Shown here one piece after another: positions 1-6,774 of a stretch of DNA of 9,047 bases (within the stretch, counting starts at the first letter, position 1; every line of letters starts with the position of its first letter). Location: assembly GCA_938023885.1 (NCBI GenBank), contig CALJCU010000063.1, positions 1-9,047 of the forward strand, read 5' to 3'. Made by a program: the position numbers and the translations under genes. The DNA comes from an uncultured Prevotella sp. (GTDB taxonomy: Bacteria; Bacteroidota; Bacteroidia; Bacteroidales; Bacteroidaceae). The notes under the pieces were generated by a model. The model saw only the letters and a program-made list of their open reading frames with translations, made no database searches and was not told the origin of the DNA.

Positions 1-453
1 TGTTTGTTCAATACCGTCTATGGTTACGGGAATGCGCCCTTTTCCTGAAATGCCGCGGATATTGGGCGTAATTGCGCTACCTGCTGTACGCGTATTCATG
101 TTGTACACACCGTTGAGCCCCTTGAGGATGTCGTAGCCCCATTCAAACTCACGCGTAGTACCCGTATCCGTGAAGTCGCCACAATGAACAACAAAATCGA
201 TGCTGTCGTTGGCATTGACAGACGCCACCTCATCCTTGAACTCCGCATGCCACAGATGCGTATCGCTGATGAATGCTACACGCAGCGTGTCACGGTCCTT
301 GAACCGTTGCTCAATAACTACAGTATTCTTCGGGTTGAGGTTCTTCCCACCTTTATAATGGGTGTCATAAGGATGCACGTCAAACAGCCCCTTGTCGCAA
401 GCGGCAAGGAGCAGTGTGAAGAGAAATAACAGGGTTAGTTTTATTCGAGGCAT
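1..453 (-). CDS. Chimeric partial gene: metallophosphoesterase lipoprotein N-terminus joined to TonB-receptor plug-like sequence
   Basis: The reading frame is open from ATG at 453 to the window edge (151 codons, 3' end missing). Residues 1-19 form a lipoprotein signal peptide with lipobox LAAC, lipidated Cys19. Residues 58-113 match the start of a calcineurin-like metallophosphoesterase: FISDTH (Asp64, His66) and HCGDFTD (Gly92, Asp93) are the first two metal-binding motifs. The expected GNHD/GNHE motif should follow soon after 'ILKGLN' (109-114) but is absent. Instead residues ~115-151 read like the plug domain of a TonB-dependent receptor, with NIRGISGKGRIPVTIDG (131-147). The ATG lies 7 bases after the hppA stop, so the phosphoesterase part is probably the last gene of that operon. 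The in-frame join could be a real rearrangement or an assembly error. The phosphoesterase half alone lacks the catalytic core and would be inactive. Family identity of both halves is by motif recognition only. Confidence 0.75.
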   Translation of the reverse strand, partial: MPRIKLTLLFLFTLLLAACDKGLFDVHPYDTHYKGGKNLNPKNTVVIEQRFKDRDTLRVAFISDTHLWHAEFKDEVASVNANDSIDFVVHCGDFTDTGTTREFEWGYDILKGLNGVYNMNTRTAGSAITPNIRGISGKGRIPVTIDGIEQT

Positions 454-460
454 AACTGTA

Positions 461-2668
461 TTAACCTAGTGCCACCGTGAGTCCCGCCATGACGATGCTC
501 ACCATGGACATGAGTTTAATGAGAATGTTGAGCGATGGTCCCGACGTGTCCTTAAAGGGATCCCCCACGGTATCACCGACCACCGTCGCCTTATGGCATT
601 CGGATCCCTTACCGCCAAAATCTCCTTCCTCCACCATCTTCTTGGCATTGTCCCAGGCACCACCACTGTTCGCCATGAACACGGCGAGGGAGAAGCCTGT
701 GGCAAGTCCTCCGGCAAGCAATCCGAGGACACCTGCGACTCCCACGGCACAGCCGACGATAACAGGAATGACAATAGCGAGGAGCGAAGGGATGATCATC
801 TCATGCTGTGCTGAGCGTGTAGAGATCGCCACACAACGGTCATAGTCGGGCATAGCCTTGCCTTCAAGGATGCCTTTGATGGTACGGAACTGCCGCCGCA
901 CCTCTTCGACCATCTTCTCCGCAGCCCGTCCCACAGCACCCATCGTCAAGCCACAGAAGAGAAACGCTACCATGCCGCCGATGAACATTCCCACAATGAC
1001 CTTCGGGTTCATGAGATTGATCTGGAAATACTCCATGAAGTCGGGCATTAAAGCTGATGAAGGGTCAAAAGCATTGCCAACGCTGTCAATGAACTGACTG
1101 CCGCCATCCACGGCTCTTATCATGGCAATCTTCACCTCTTCGATATAAGAAGCGAGAAGTGCGAGTGCGGTCAAGGCAGCCGATCCAATGGCAAAGCCCT
1201 TCCCCGTAGCCGCCGTAGTGTTGCCAAGAGCATCAAGCGCATCGGTACGTGCCCGTACGCTCTCCCCCAAACCGCTCATCTCTGCATTGCCACCCGCATT
1301 GTCAGCGATTGGTCCGTACGCATCCGTGGCAAGAGTGATGCCCAGCGTTGAGAGCATACCTACAGCGGCGATGCCGATGCCATAGAGCCCCGACTGGATA
1401 GAAGAAGCACTCATCGTCAGGTCAAAGCCGTTGGCGCAGAGATAACTCAGCATGATAGCCACGGTGATCGTCACCACAGGGATGCAAGTGGAAATCATTC
1501 CTGTGCCGATACCTTTGATGATAACCGTTGCTGCGCCTGTCTTAGAGGCTTCCGCAATATGCCTCGTAGGCTTATAGCTCTGCGAGGTGTAATACTCTGT
1601 GCTCTGTCCGATGATGACGCCAGCCGCCAGACCTGTGACGACACTAAACGAGATGCCAAGCCAATTGTCTAGTCCTAAGAGATACAGGATGCCAAAAGCA
1701 GCAAAAGCGGTAAGCACGGCGGCCGCATTCGTACCGAGTCCGAGGGAGTGAAGGAGTTCCTTCATCGTTGCCCCGTCTTTCGTGCGCACCATGAAAATGC
1801 CTGCCAGACTAAGGAATACACCGACAGCAGCAATGAGCATCGGCGCAATGACGGCCTTGAGCTGCATAACATTGCCTGTTGCTGCGAAAGCCGTGGCACC
1901 TAAAGCTGCCGTGGAGAGGATACTGCCACAGTAACTCTCATAGAGGTCGGCTCCCATGCCGGCCACATCGCCGACATTGTCGCCCACGTTGTCGGCGATC
2001 GTTGCAGGATTACGCGGATCATCCTCCGGGATGTCAGCCTCCACCTTTCCCACGAGGTCAGCACCCACATCCGCTGCCTTCGTGTAGATGCCGCCACCGA
2101 CACGTGCAAAGAGTGCCTGGGTGGAGGCGCCCATACCAAAGGTAAGCATCGTCGTAGTGACCGTGACGAGGGCTGTCTCACCCCCACTGTAAAATGCGTT
2201 GAGGATAAGGAACCACACGGCAATGTCAAGCAGACCGAGTCCAACCACAACAAGACCCATGACAGCACCAGAACGGAAGGCAATCTTCAGACCTTTGTCG
2301 AGTCCCTGCCGAGCCGCATTCGCCGTACGCCCGCTGGCATAGGTCGCTGTCTTCATGCCGAAGAAGCCAGCCAGACCGGAGAAGAAACCTCCCGTGAGGA
2401 AAGCAAAGGGCACCCACGGGTTCTGAACATGGAAGCCATAAGCCATGATAGCGAAGATGACGGCAAGAACGACGAATACGATCAATACCACTTTATACTG
2501 TTGTTTAAGATAAGCCATAGCGCCACGGCGCACATAGCCGGCGATCTCACACATTCGCGGTGTCCCTTCTCCTTCACGCATCATCCTGCTGAAGAACGTC
2601 CACGCCATGACAAGGGCCGCGACCGATGCCAGGGGGATAAGCCAGAAAATCGACGGGATGTTTTCCAT
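461..2668 (-). CDS. hppA: Membrane-bound K+-dependent pyrophosphatase, Na+-type (Na+ or Na+/H+ pumping)
   Basis: Integral inner-membrane enzyme that hydrolyses pyrophosphate and uses the energy to pump cations outward. The 735-residue protein is of normal family length, with about 16 hydrophobic segments. The substrate site is clear: DVGADLVGKVE (200-210), DNVGDNVGD (226-234), DAYGPIADNAGG (449-460) and the C-terminal HKATVVGDTVGDPFKDTSGPSLN (692-714). Ala486 and Gly489 in GNTTAATGKG are the residues of K+-dependent enzymes; K+-independent ones have Lys at the first. Glu244 in DLYESY sits where Na+-pumping members carry their gate glutamate. The characterised Bacteroides vulgatus relative transports both Na+ and H+, so dual pumping is plausible here but is inference. 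The frame extends upstream to 2719, but that part overlaps amrS and the family N-terminus (MENIPSIFWLIPL) begins at 2668. The ORF starts 28 bases after amrS and ends 7 bases before the phosphoesterase ATG, so it is probably cotranscribed with both. No Shine-Dalgarno sequence is visible. Confidence 0.97.
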   Translation of the reverse strand: MENIPSIFWLIPLASVAALVMAWTFFSRMMREGEGTPRMCEIAGYVRRGAMAYLKQQYKVVLIVFVVLAVIFAIMAYGFHVQNPWVPFAFLTGGFFSGLAGFFGMKTATYASGRTANAARQGLDKGLKIAFRSGAVMGLVVVGLGLLDIAVWFLILNAFYSGGETALVTVTTTMLTFGMGASTQALFARVGGGIYTKAADVGADLVGKVEADIPEDDPRNPATIADNVGDNVGDVAGMGADLYESYCGSILSTAALGATAFAATGNVMQLKAVIAPMLIAAVGVFLSLAGIFMVRTKDGATMKELLHSLGLGTNAAAVLTAFAAFGILYLLGLDNWLGISFSVVTGLAAGVIIGQSTEYYTSQSYKPTRHIAEASKTGAATVIIKGIGTGMISTCIPVVTITVAIMLSYLCANGFDLTMSASSIQSGLYGIGIAAVGMLSTLGITLATDAYGPIADNAGGNAEMSGLGESVRARTDALDALGNTTAATGKGFAIGSAALTALALLASYIEEVKIAMIRAVDGGSQFIDSVGNAFDPSSALMPDFMEYFQINLMNPKVIVGMFIGGMVAFLFCGLTMGAVGRAAEKMVEEVRRQFRTIKGILEGKAMPDYDRCVAISTRSAQHEMIIPSLLAIVIPVIVGCAVGVAGVLGLLAGGLATGFSLAVFMANSGGAWDNAKKMVEEGDFGGKGSECHKATVVGDTVGDPFKDTSGPSLNILIKLMSMVSIVMAGLTVALG

Positions 2669-2696
2669 AGTCGTATTAGTTTTTAAATGTTGATAA

Positions 2697-3560
2697 TCAT
2701 ATATTCCCAAGACAGACATGGGCGATGCCTTCTTCGTGCGCGATCTGCTCTGCCTTCCTCATGTCAACTATAGGTGTAGATTCTGCTTTCTCCATCTGAT
2801 ACATCGGGAAGAAACGGGAGATATGGAAAGCGCAGTGGTTCAAGTCGTGCTCTGTGATCCATGCGAACATCTTATGGAGCATTGCCTCGTCAGTATTGAT
2901 ACCGGGGATGAGGAGAAGTGTTATCTCCAAGTGTACCTTCATCTCATGGAGGATAAGCAGGGTACGAAGTACCGGCTCCAAGGAGCCTTTATTAAACTTA
3001 CGATAGATTTCATCGGAGAACGACTTGAGGTCGATATTGGCAGCATCGAGAGTTGGTGCAAGAACTCGCAGTGGCTCTTCATTGACATAGCCCGCACTGA
3101 CCAAGACATTGTATAGTCCCTTCTCATGAGCGAGACGTGCCGTGTCGTAGACATACTCATACCACGTCAGCGGCTCGGTATAAGTGTAAGCAATTGTCGG
3201 CAGATGATGGCTCAGGGCAAGTCTGACGATGTCCTCCGGCTTGCAGTCATAAGCCGGCACATCAGAGGGTGATGCCTGCGAGATGTCAAAGTTCTGACAG
3301 TTGGGACACCTCAGGTTACAACCCGTGCAGGCGATGGACAGGCACCGTGTGCCTGGATGCCACTCTGCGAGCGGCTTCTTCTCGATTGGGTCATCGGCAA
3401 TGGCACAAGGTCTGCCGTAGACGAGAGAGATGAGTTCTCCGCCTTTGTTCATCCGTGAGCGGCACAGTCCCGTCTTTCCCTCCCGGATGACGCACCCGTG
3501 AGGGCACAGACGGCACTGCACCTTTCCATTATCTTGTTTATCGTAATACCTGCATCGCAT
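2697..3560 (-). CDS. amrS: AmmeMemoRadiSam system radical SAM enzyme
   Basis: Radical S-adenosylmethionine protein of the AmmeMemoRadiSam system, cytoplasmic; its substrate is not known to me. Residues 16-35 hold the family's N-terminal cysteine-rich motif (CRLCPHGCVIREGKTGLCRS). The 4Fe-4S site is CNLRCPNCQN (81-90), with Cys81, Cys85 and Cys88 in CxxxCxxC spacing, followed by the family-typical FDISQASPSDV. YTYTEPLTWYEY (125-136) and AANIDLKSFSDEIYRKF (173-189) are further conserved barrel segments. HISRFFPMYQM (246-256) is the late signature. The protein stops at 287 residues, just after HVCLGNI. Many homologues run on for about 45 residues with a second CPxCG-type zinc ribbon; neither other forward frame supplies it here, so I see no recent frameshift. 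It lies 31 bases downstream of the Memo/AMMECR1 gene and 28 upstream of hppA, probably in one operon. Confidence 0.93.
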   Translation of the reverse strand: MRCRYYDKQDNGKVQCRLCPHGCVIREGKTGLCRSRMNKGGELISLVYGRPCAIADDPIEKKPLAEWHPGTRCLSIACTGCNLRCPNCQNFDISQASPSDVPAYDCKPEDIVRLALSHHLPTIAYTYTEPLTWYEYVYDTARLAHEKGLYNVLVSAGYVNEEPLRVLAPTLDAANIDLKSFSDEIYRKFNKGSLEPVLRTLLILHEMKVHLEITLLLIPGINTDEAMLHKMFAWITEHDLNHCAFHISRFFPMYQMEKAESTPIVDMRKAEQIAHEEGIAHVCLGNI

Positions 3561-3591
3561 GGTTCTATCGTATTAGTACACCCCACAATCG

Positions 3592-5106
3592 CTAAAAAAT
3601 AATCGCTTCGTAGGTGTACAGTTCCGCCGTTTTCCATCCGTCCCAGCCGATGCCGGCCTTGTCCCGGGCACAATGACCAAGAAACTCTTCTTTGGTCCAG
3701 TTGACCTCATCAGCGACCTGCGGCAGGAACGTACCACTGCGCCAGCCTTTACGCATGTAGATACCCTGCCTACCGTACTGGAACTCATCAATGCTATGGA
3801 TGCGTTTCAGCGGTGTGAGCACACTGATCTCAATCTGGACATCGCCGAGTTCGTCTTCTCTCAGCGGCGTAAAACGAGGGTCTTCAAAGGCTGCGGCATG
3901 CGCCATCTCTTTCGTAAGCGCTCCGAGTGCGACGTCCTCGCCAAAATGACCGATGCATCCACGCAGACGACCATGCTCCGTCAATGTGACAAAGACACCT
4001 AACTTCCGCTCAAAGATCTTTGTGGGCGTGACCTTAACATGCCGACTCTCCGGAGAGACGGCGTTCCAAGCCACATTATGCAACTGCTGTTTGTCCTCTG
4101 CGGTCAGCAATGAGTCCTTTTCAGAAGACTTCGAAGCTTCGTTTGCAACGTTTACATCGCGCAGCAGGCAGAACGAGTGATAGCCCACAACCTCATCCTT
4201 GCCACCATAAGGTGAGTCGCCGCTGTTGAGGTAAGTAATATGATGAATATGCGTCGTCGTGTCATGGTCCATCATCATAAGCATCACAGCGATGGCACTC
4301 TGCCCGCATGCACTCGTACAGAGGTTGTTCACGTGTAACGACTCATTTTCCTGTAGAGCCTCTAAGAACCTATCCAGCCGTCCTGTTGACAGTGCCTTGC
4401 CACTGTTCCCATCCACTTTCAAAGCATCTGCGTAAGATGGATAATGACTGAAGTCACTGCTGATGACGAAGAGGTTGTCTGCATTGAAATAAGGCTTCAA
4501 GGCCTCAGCAATCTCTTTCAACTTAGCATATTCCTGGGTACCAATGATGATTGGAACGATTGGCGGCAACGACTTCCAACGATATTGTAAGAACGGCAAC
4601 TGTACCTCTAAGCAATGCTCGCGGTCATGGGCAGAAGGCTTATAGATAAAGACTTTATTTTCAGTTATCAGCTGTTTGCAGATCGCAGTATCTACCGGTA
4701 CCTCTCCCAACGGTGTGGCATAAGCATCAAAGGCATCGCACACCGACGCTCCGTCGAAGGCTACATGATGGGAAGGGCCTAATAAGAAGATGTGCTTGTA
4801 AGTCGCTTCTTTCGGGACGGCCGCAAAAGCAGAGGCTGCGACACCTCCCGAAAAGACGTAACCGGCATGAGGTACAACAACGGCCTGCACCTTCTCATGG
4901 TCGTTCACAACAACCTTTGAGGCTTCAAGGAGCCCCTCACCTGTCTTGTAGCATTGTGCCACATCGTTTGTCAACTCCTGGCGTGAGGCAGCATAGAACT
5001 GTCCCGCCACAGCCATCGGTCTGATATTCTGATCCATAGCTAATCCTCCTGATATCATAGCCACCCAACCCAGCAGCGGCCTAATAAATAGAATGTTCCA
5101 CTTCAT
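3592..5106 (-). CDS. amrBA: Fused Memo (AmrB) and AMMECR1 (AmrA) domain protein
   Basis: One 504-residue chain carries two parts of the AmmeMemoRadiSam system. Residues ~26-316 are a Memo domain with the residues of its metal-site pocket: His80 in PHAGYVFSGG, His113 in GPSHHV, Asp218 and His221 in SSDFSHY, and Cys267 in TSACGQSAIAVML. After a linker (~317-332), residues ~333-504 form an AMMECR1 domain with its hallmark LRGCIG (381-386), AFEDPRF (406-412) and IEISVLTP (425-432). The radical SAM partner follows 31 bases downstream, so all three components are together. The reaction is unknown to me. The start is uncertain. ATG 5106 lies ~20 bases after the predicted transcript start and gives a hydrophobic leader (1-23) ending GGLA, possibly a signal peptide. 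ATG 5037 (Met24) has an AGGAGG 7 bases upstream and matches where the Memo domain begins. Cytoplasmic location would fit the AmrS partner and favour 5037. Confidence 0.93.
   Translation of the reverse strand: MKWNILFIRPLLGWVAMISGGLAMDQNIRPMAVAGQFYAASRQELTNDVAQCYKTGEGLLEASKVVVNDHEKVQAVVVPHAGYVFSGGVAASAFAAVPKEATYKHIFLLGPSHHVAFDGASVCDAFDAYATPLGEVPVDTAICKQLITENKVFIYKPSAHDREHCLEVQLPFLQYRWKSLPPIVPIIIGTQEYAKLKEIAEALKPYFNADNLFVISSDFSHYPSYADALKVDGNSGKALSTGRLDRFLEALQENESLHVNNLCTSACGQSAIAVMLMMMDHDTTTHIHHITYLNSGDSPYGGKDEVVGYHSFCLLRDVNVANEASKSSEKDSLLTAEDKQQLHNVAWNAVSPESRHVKVTPTKIFERKLGVFVTLTEHGRLRGCIGHFGEDVALGALTKEMAHAAAFEDPRFTPLREDELGDVQIEISVLTPLKRIHSIDEFQYGRQGIYMRKGWRSGTFLPQVADEVNWTKEEFLGHCARDKAGIGWDGWKTAELYTYEAIIF
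5045..5050 (-). promoter_or_regulatory. Shine-Dalgarno sequence AGGAGG for an internal start at 5037
   Basis: On the minus strand AGGAGG ends 7 bases before ATG 5037, an ideal spacing. It is the only consensus-strength Shine-Dalgarno sequence I see in the window; other genes have weak or none. It favours Met24 as a start of the Memo/AMMECR1 fusion. The same bases also encode Ser-Gly-Gly of the longer form, so coincidence is possible. Confidence 0.45.
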
Positions 5107-5132
5107 CGGTTTGAGGCTAAACTATTTTGCTG

Positions 5133-5163
5133 CAAATATAATATATTTTTGTGAGAGTAGCAA
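5133..5163 (-). promoter_or_regulatory. Bacteroidota promoter for the amrBA-amrS-hppA operon
   Basis: Minus strand shows TTG (5163-5161), 20 bases, then TATATTTG (5140-5133), matching the Bacteroidota -33 TTG and -7 TAnnTTTG pattern with good spacing. Transcription would begin near 5126, about 20 bases before ATG 5106 and about 90 before ATG 5037. It is the only good promoter upstream of the four-gene run. Confidence 0.65.
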
Positions 5164-5188
5164 TTATTTTACACGTTATTAATGTCCA

Positions 5189-5223
5189 TTTTGTCAAATT
5201 CCAGGTAATTATCAGTAACTTTG
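5189..5223 (+). promoter_or_regulatory. Bacteroidota promoter for the MATE transporter gene
   Basis: Plus strand shows TTTTG at 5189-5193 and TAACTTTG at 5216-5223, separated by 22 bases, slightly longer than usual. Transcription would start around 5230, leaving a leader of roughly 12 bases with a weak AAAGGA ribosome site before ATG 5242. Divergent from the amrBA promoter, with the two -33 elements about 26 bases apart. Confidence 0.55.
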
Positions 5224-5241
5224 CACGCCAAAAGGACATAG

Positions 5242-6609
5242 ATGAAGAAGAGTGACCTTTTACTTGCCAAGATACGCAATGGTGAGGAGATGAGGCGAGG
5301 AGAGAAACTGCGCCTCATCTTCGAACTGAGTGTACCGTCGATGCTGGCACAGATCACGACGGTGATGATGTTTTTCATTGATGCCGCCATGGTCGGTCAC
5401 CTCGGTGCAGCGGCCTCGGCGAGTATTGGCCTCATCGAGACAACGACATGGCTCATGGGGTCAATTCTCTCGGCAGTGTCGGTAGGCTTCTCCGTGCAGG
5501 TGGCTCACTTCATCGGTGCCAACGACTTTATCCGTGCCCGCCAGGTGTTCCGTCATGCGCTCGTCTGTGGCATTGCTTTCAGTATTTTCATGGCGCTCAT
5601 CGGCGTAGCCATCCATAACCCTCTCCCCTACTGGCTCGGAGGCAAGGCGGATATCGCCCCGATGTCATCGGCCTACTTTCTCATTTTCAGTCTTACGCTC
5701 CCCGCTGTCCTCGCCTATCATCTCATGAGTGCCATGCTGAAGAGTGCGGGAGAGATGCGCGTGCCGAGTGCGCTCTCCATCATGATGTGCTGCCTCGATG
5801 TGGCCTTCAACTATCTCTTTATCTACATATTTGATATGGGAGTTATCGGTGCCGCCTTGGGGACGATGGCGGCATACGTCGTAACCGTTATCCCGATGAC
5901 ATGGCAAGCGGTATGGAAAAACAAGATTATCGCCTTGCGCCTTGACCACACACGTTTCATCTGGATGTGGGAATATGTGCGTAATGCGGCAAAGATAAGT
6001 ACGCCGATAGCCATTCAGAATATTCTCATGGGATCGGCACAGGTCGTCTCTACGCTCATCGTAGCTCCCCTCGGAAATATCGCTATCGCCGCCAACTCCT
6101 TCGCCATTACAGCCGAGAGCCTCTGTTACATGCCCGGCTATGGTGTCGGCGATGCAGCCTCGACACTCGTAGGTCAGACCTATGGCGCCAGGCGTATCGA
6201 TCTCTGTAAGAGCTTCGCCCACATGACGATCGGTGTGGGCATGGCGGTAATGGCATTCATGGGCTTGCTCATGTTTATCTTTGCTCCGGAGATGATCGGC
6301 TTCCTCTCCCCCGTAACGGCTATCCGCGACTTAGGTGCACAAGTGCTCCGCATCGAAGCTTTCGCTGAGCCATTCTTTGCCGCAGCCATCGTGAGCTACT
6401 CGGTATGCGTAGCTGCCGGTGACACGCTCAAGCCAGCTATCATGAGCCTGTTCTCGATGTGGTGCGTGCGTCTGACCCTTGCCTACTGGCTCTCGCAGAG
6501 CTACGGCCTGTGCGGTGTGTGGAATGCCATGGCTACCGAGCTCACGTTTCGTGGCACCATCTTCCTCATAAGGATTGGGAAAGGAAAGCCATTTCAAATT
6601 GCTGAATGA
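5242..6609 (+). CDS. MATE family efflux transporter
   Basis: Inner-membrane multidrug and toxin extrusion transporter of 455 residues, normal for the family, with about 12 hydrophobic segments in two similar halves. Such proteins export cationic drugs or metabolites in exchange for Na+ or H+; substrate and coupling ion cannot be read from the sequence. The first helix holds the typical FFIDAAMVGHLG (44-55, Asp47). The second half carries DAASTLVGQTYGAR (~304-317), the usual LVGQ.YGA repeat of MATE proteins. The start at 5242 is chosen because it sits just after a promoter and AAAGGA, and gives a short charged N-terminus before helix 1. It stands alone: the upstream gene is divergent and ald follows after 165 bases. 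A sodium gradient maintained by the neighbouring pyrophosphatase could drive it, which is inference from proximity only. Confidence 0.95.
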   Translation: MKKSDLLLAKIRNGEEMRRGEKLRLIFELSVPSMLAQITTVMMFFIDAAMVGHLGAAASASIGLIETTTWLMGSILSAVSVGFSVQVAHFIGANDFIRARQVFRHALVCGIAFSIFMALIGVAIHNPLPYWLGGKADIAPMSSAYFLIFSLTLPAVLAYHLMSAMLKSAGEMRVPSALSIMMCCLDVAFNYLFIYIFDMGVIGAALGTMAAYVVTVIPMTWQAVWKNKIIALRLDHTRFIWMWEYVRNAAKISTPIAIQNILMGSAQVVSTLIVAPLGNIAIAANSFAITAESLCYMPGYGVGDAASTLVGQTYGARRIDLCKSFAHMTIGVGMAVMAFMGLLMFIFAPEMIGFLSPVTAIRDLGAQVLRIEAFAEPFFAAAIVSYSVCVAAGDTLKPAIMSLFSMWCVRLTLAYWLSQSYGLCGVWNAMATELTFRGTIFLIRIGKGKPFQIAE

Positions 6610-6717
6610 AGAGAGGGACTTATGCCGGTCTCTCCTTGCTCTGAATTATATTCTTAAATTAAAGTTAAACGTTGTCTAAAAACGGCAGTACTGTATACAA
6701 CCTATTTGTTTTTTCCT

Positions 6718-6725
6718 TAATTTTG
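6718..6725 (+). promoter_or_regulatory. Possible -7 promoter box upstream of ald
   Basis: TAATTTTG fits TAnnTTTG and would put transcription start about 40 bases before ATG 6775. I find no TTG at the expected -33 position, so this is weak. The rest of the 165-base gap is AT-rich with no strong hairpin. Confidence 0.3.
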
Positions 6726-6774
6726 AAAACAAGAAGACTAATCTCAATAATCGTTTTATATAACTTATTGCATT

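Noticed and set aside
184..429. 81-residue plus-strand open frame in the left end
   Set aside because: It lies wholly antisense to the lipoprotein/phosphoesterase reading frame, which has clear motifs, and its own product resembles nothing.
2669..2719. 17-residue N-terminal extension of hppA
   Set aside because: It overlaps the amrS stop region, is hydrophilic and not typical of the family; Met at 2668 fits the known N-terminus.
5665..6222. 185-residue minus-strand open frame inside the MATE gene
   Set aside because: The composition is rich in His, Arg and Cys, as expected of an antisense shadow of a membrane protein, with no recognisable motif or promoter.
6610..6635. Possible hairpin after the MATE gene (GAGAG with CTCTC)
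   Set aside because: Only a 5-bp stem with a large loop and no T run, too weak to call a terminator.
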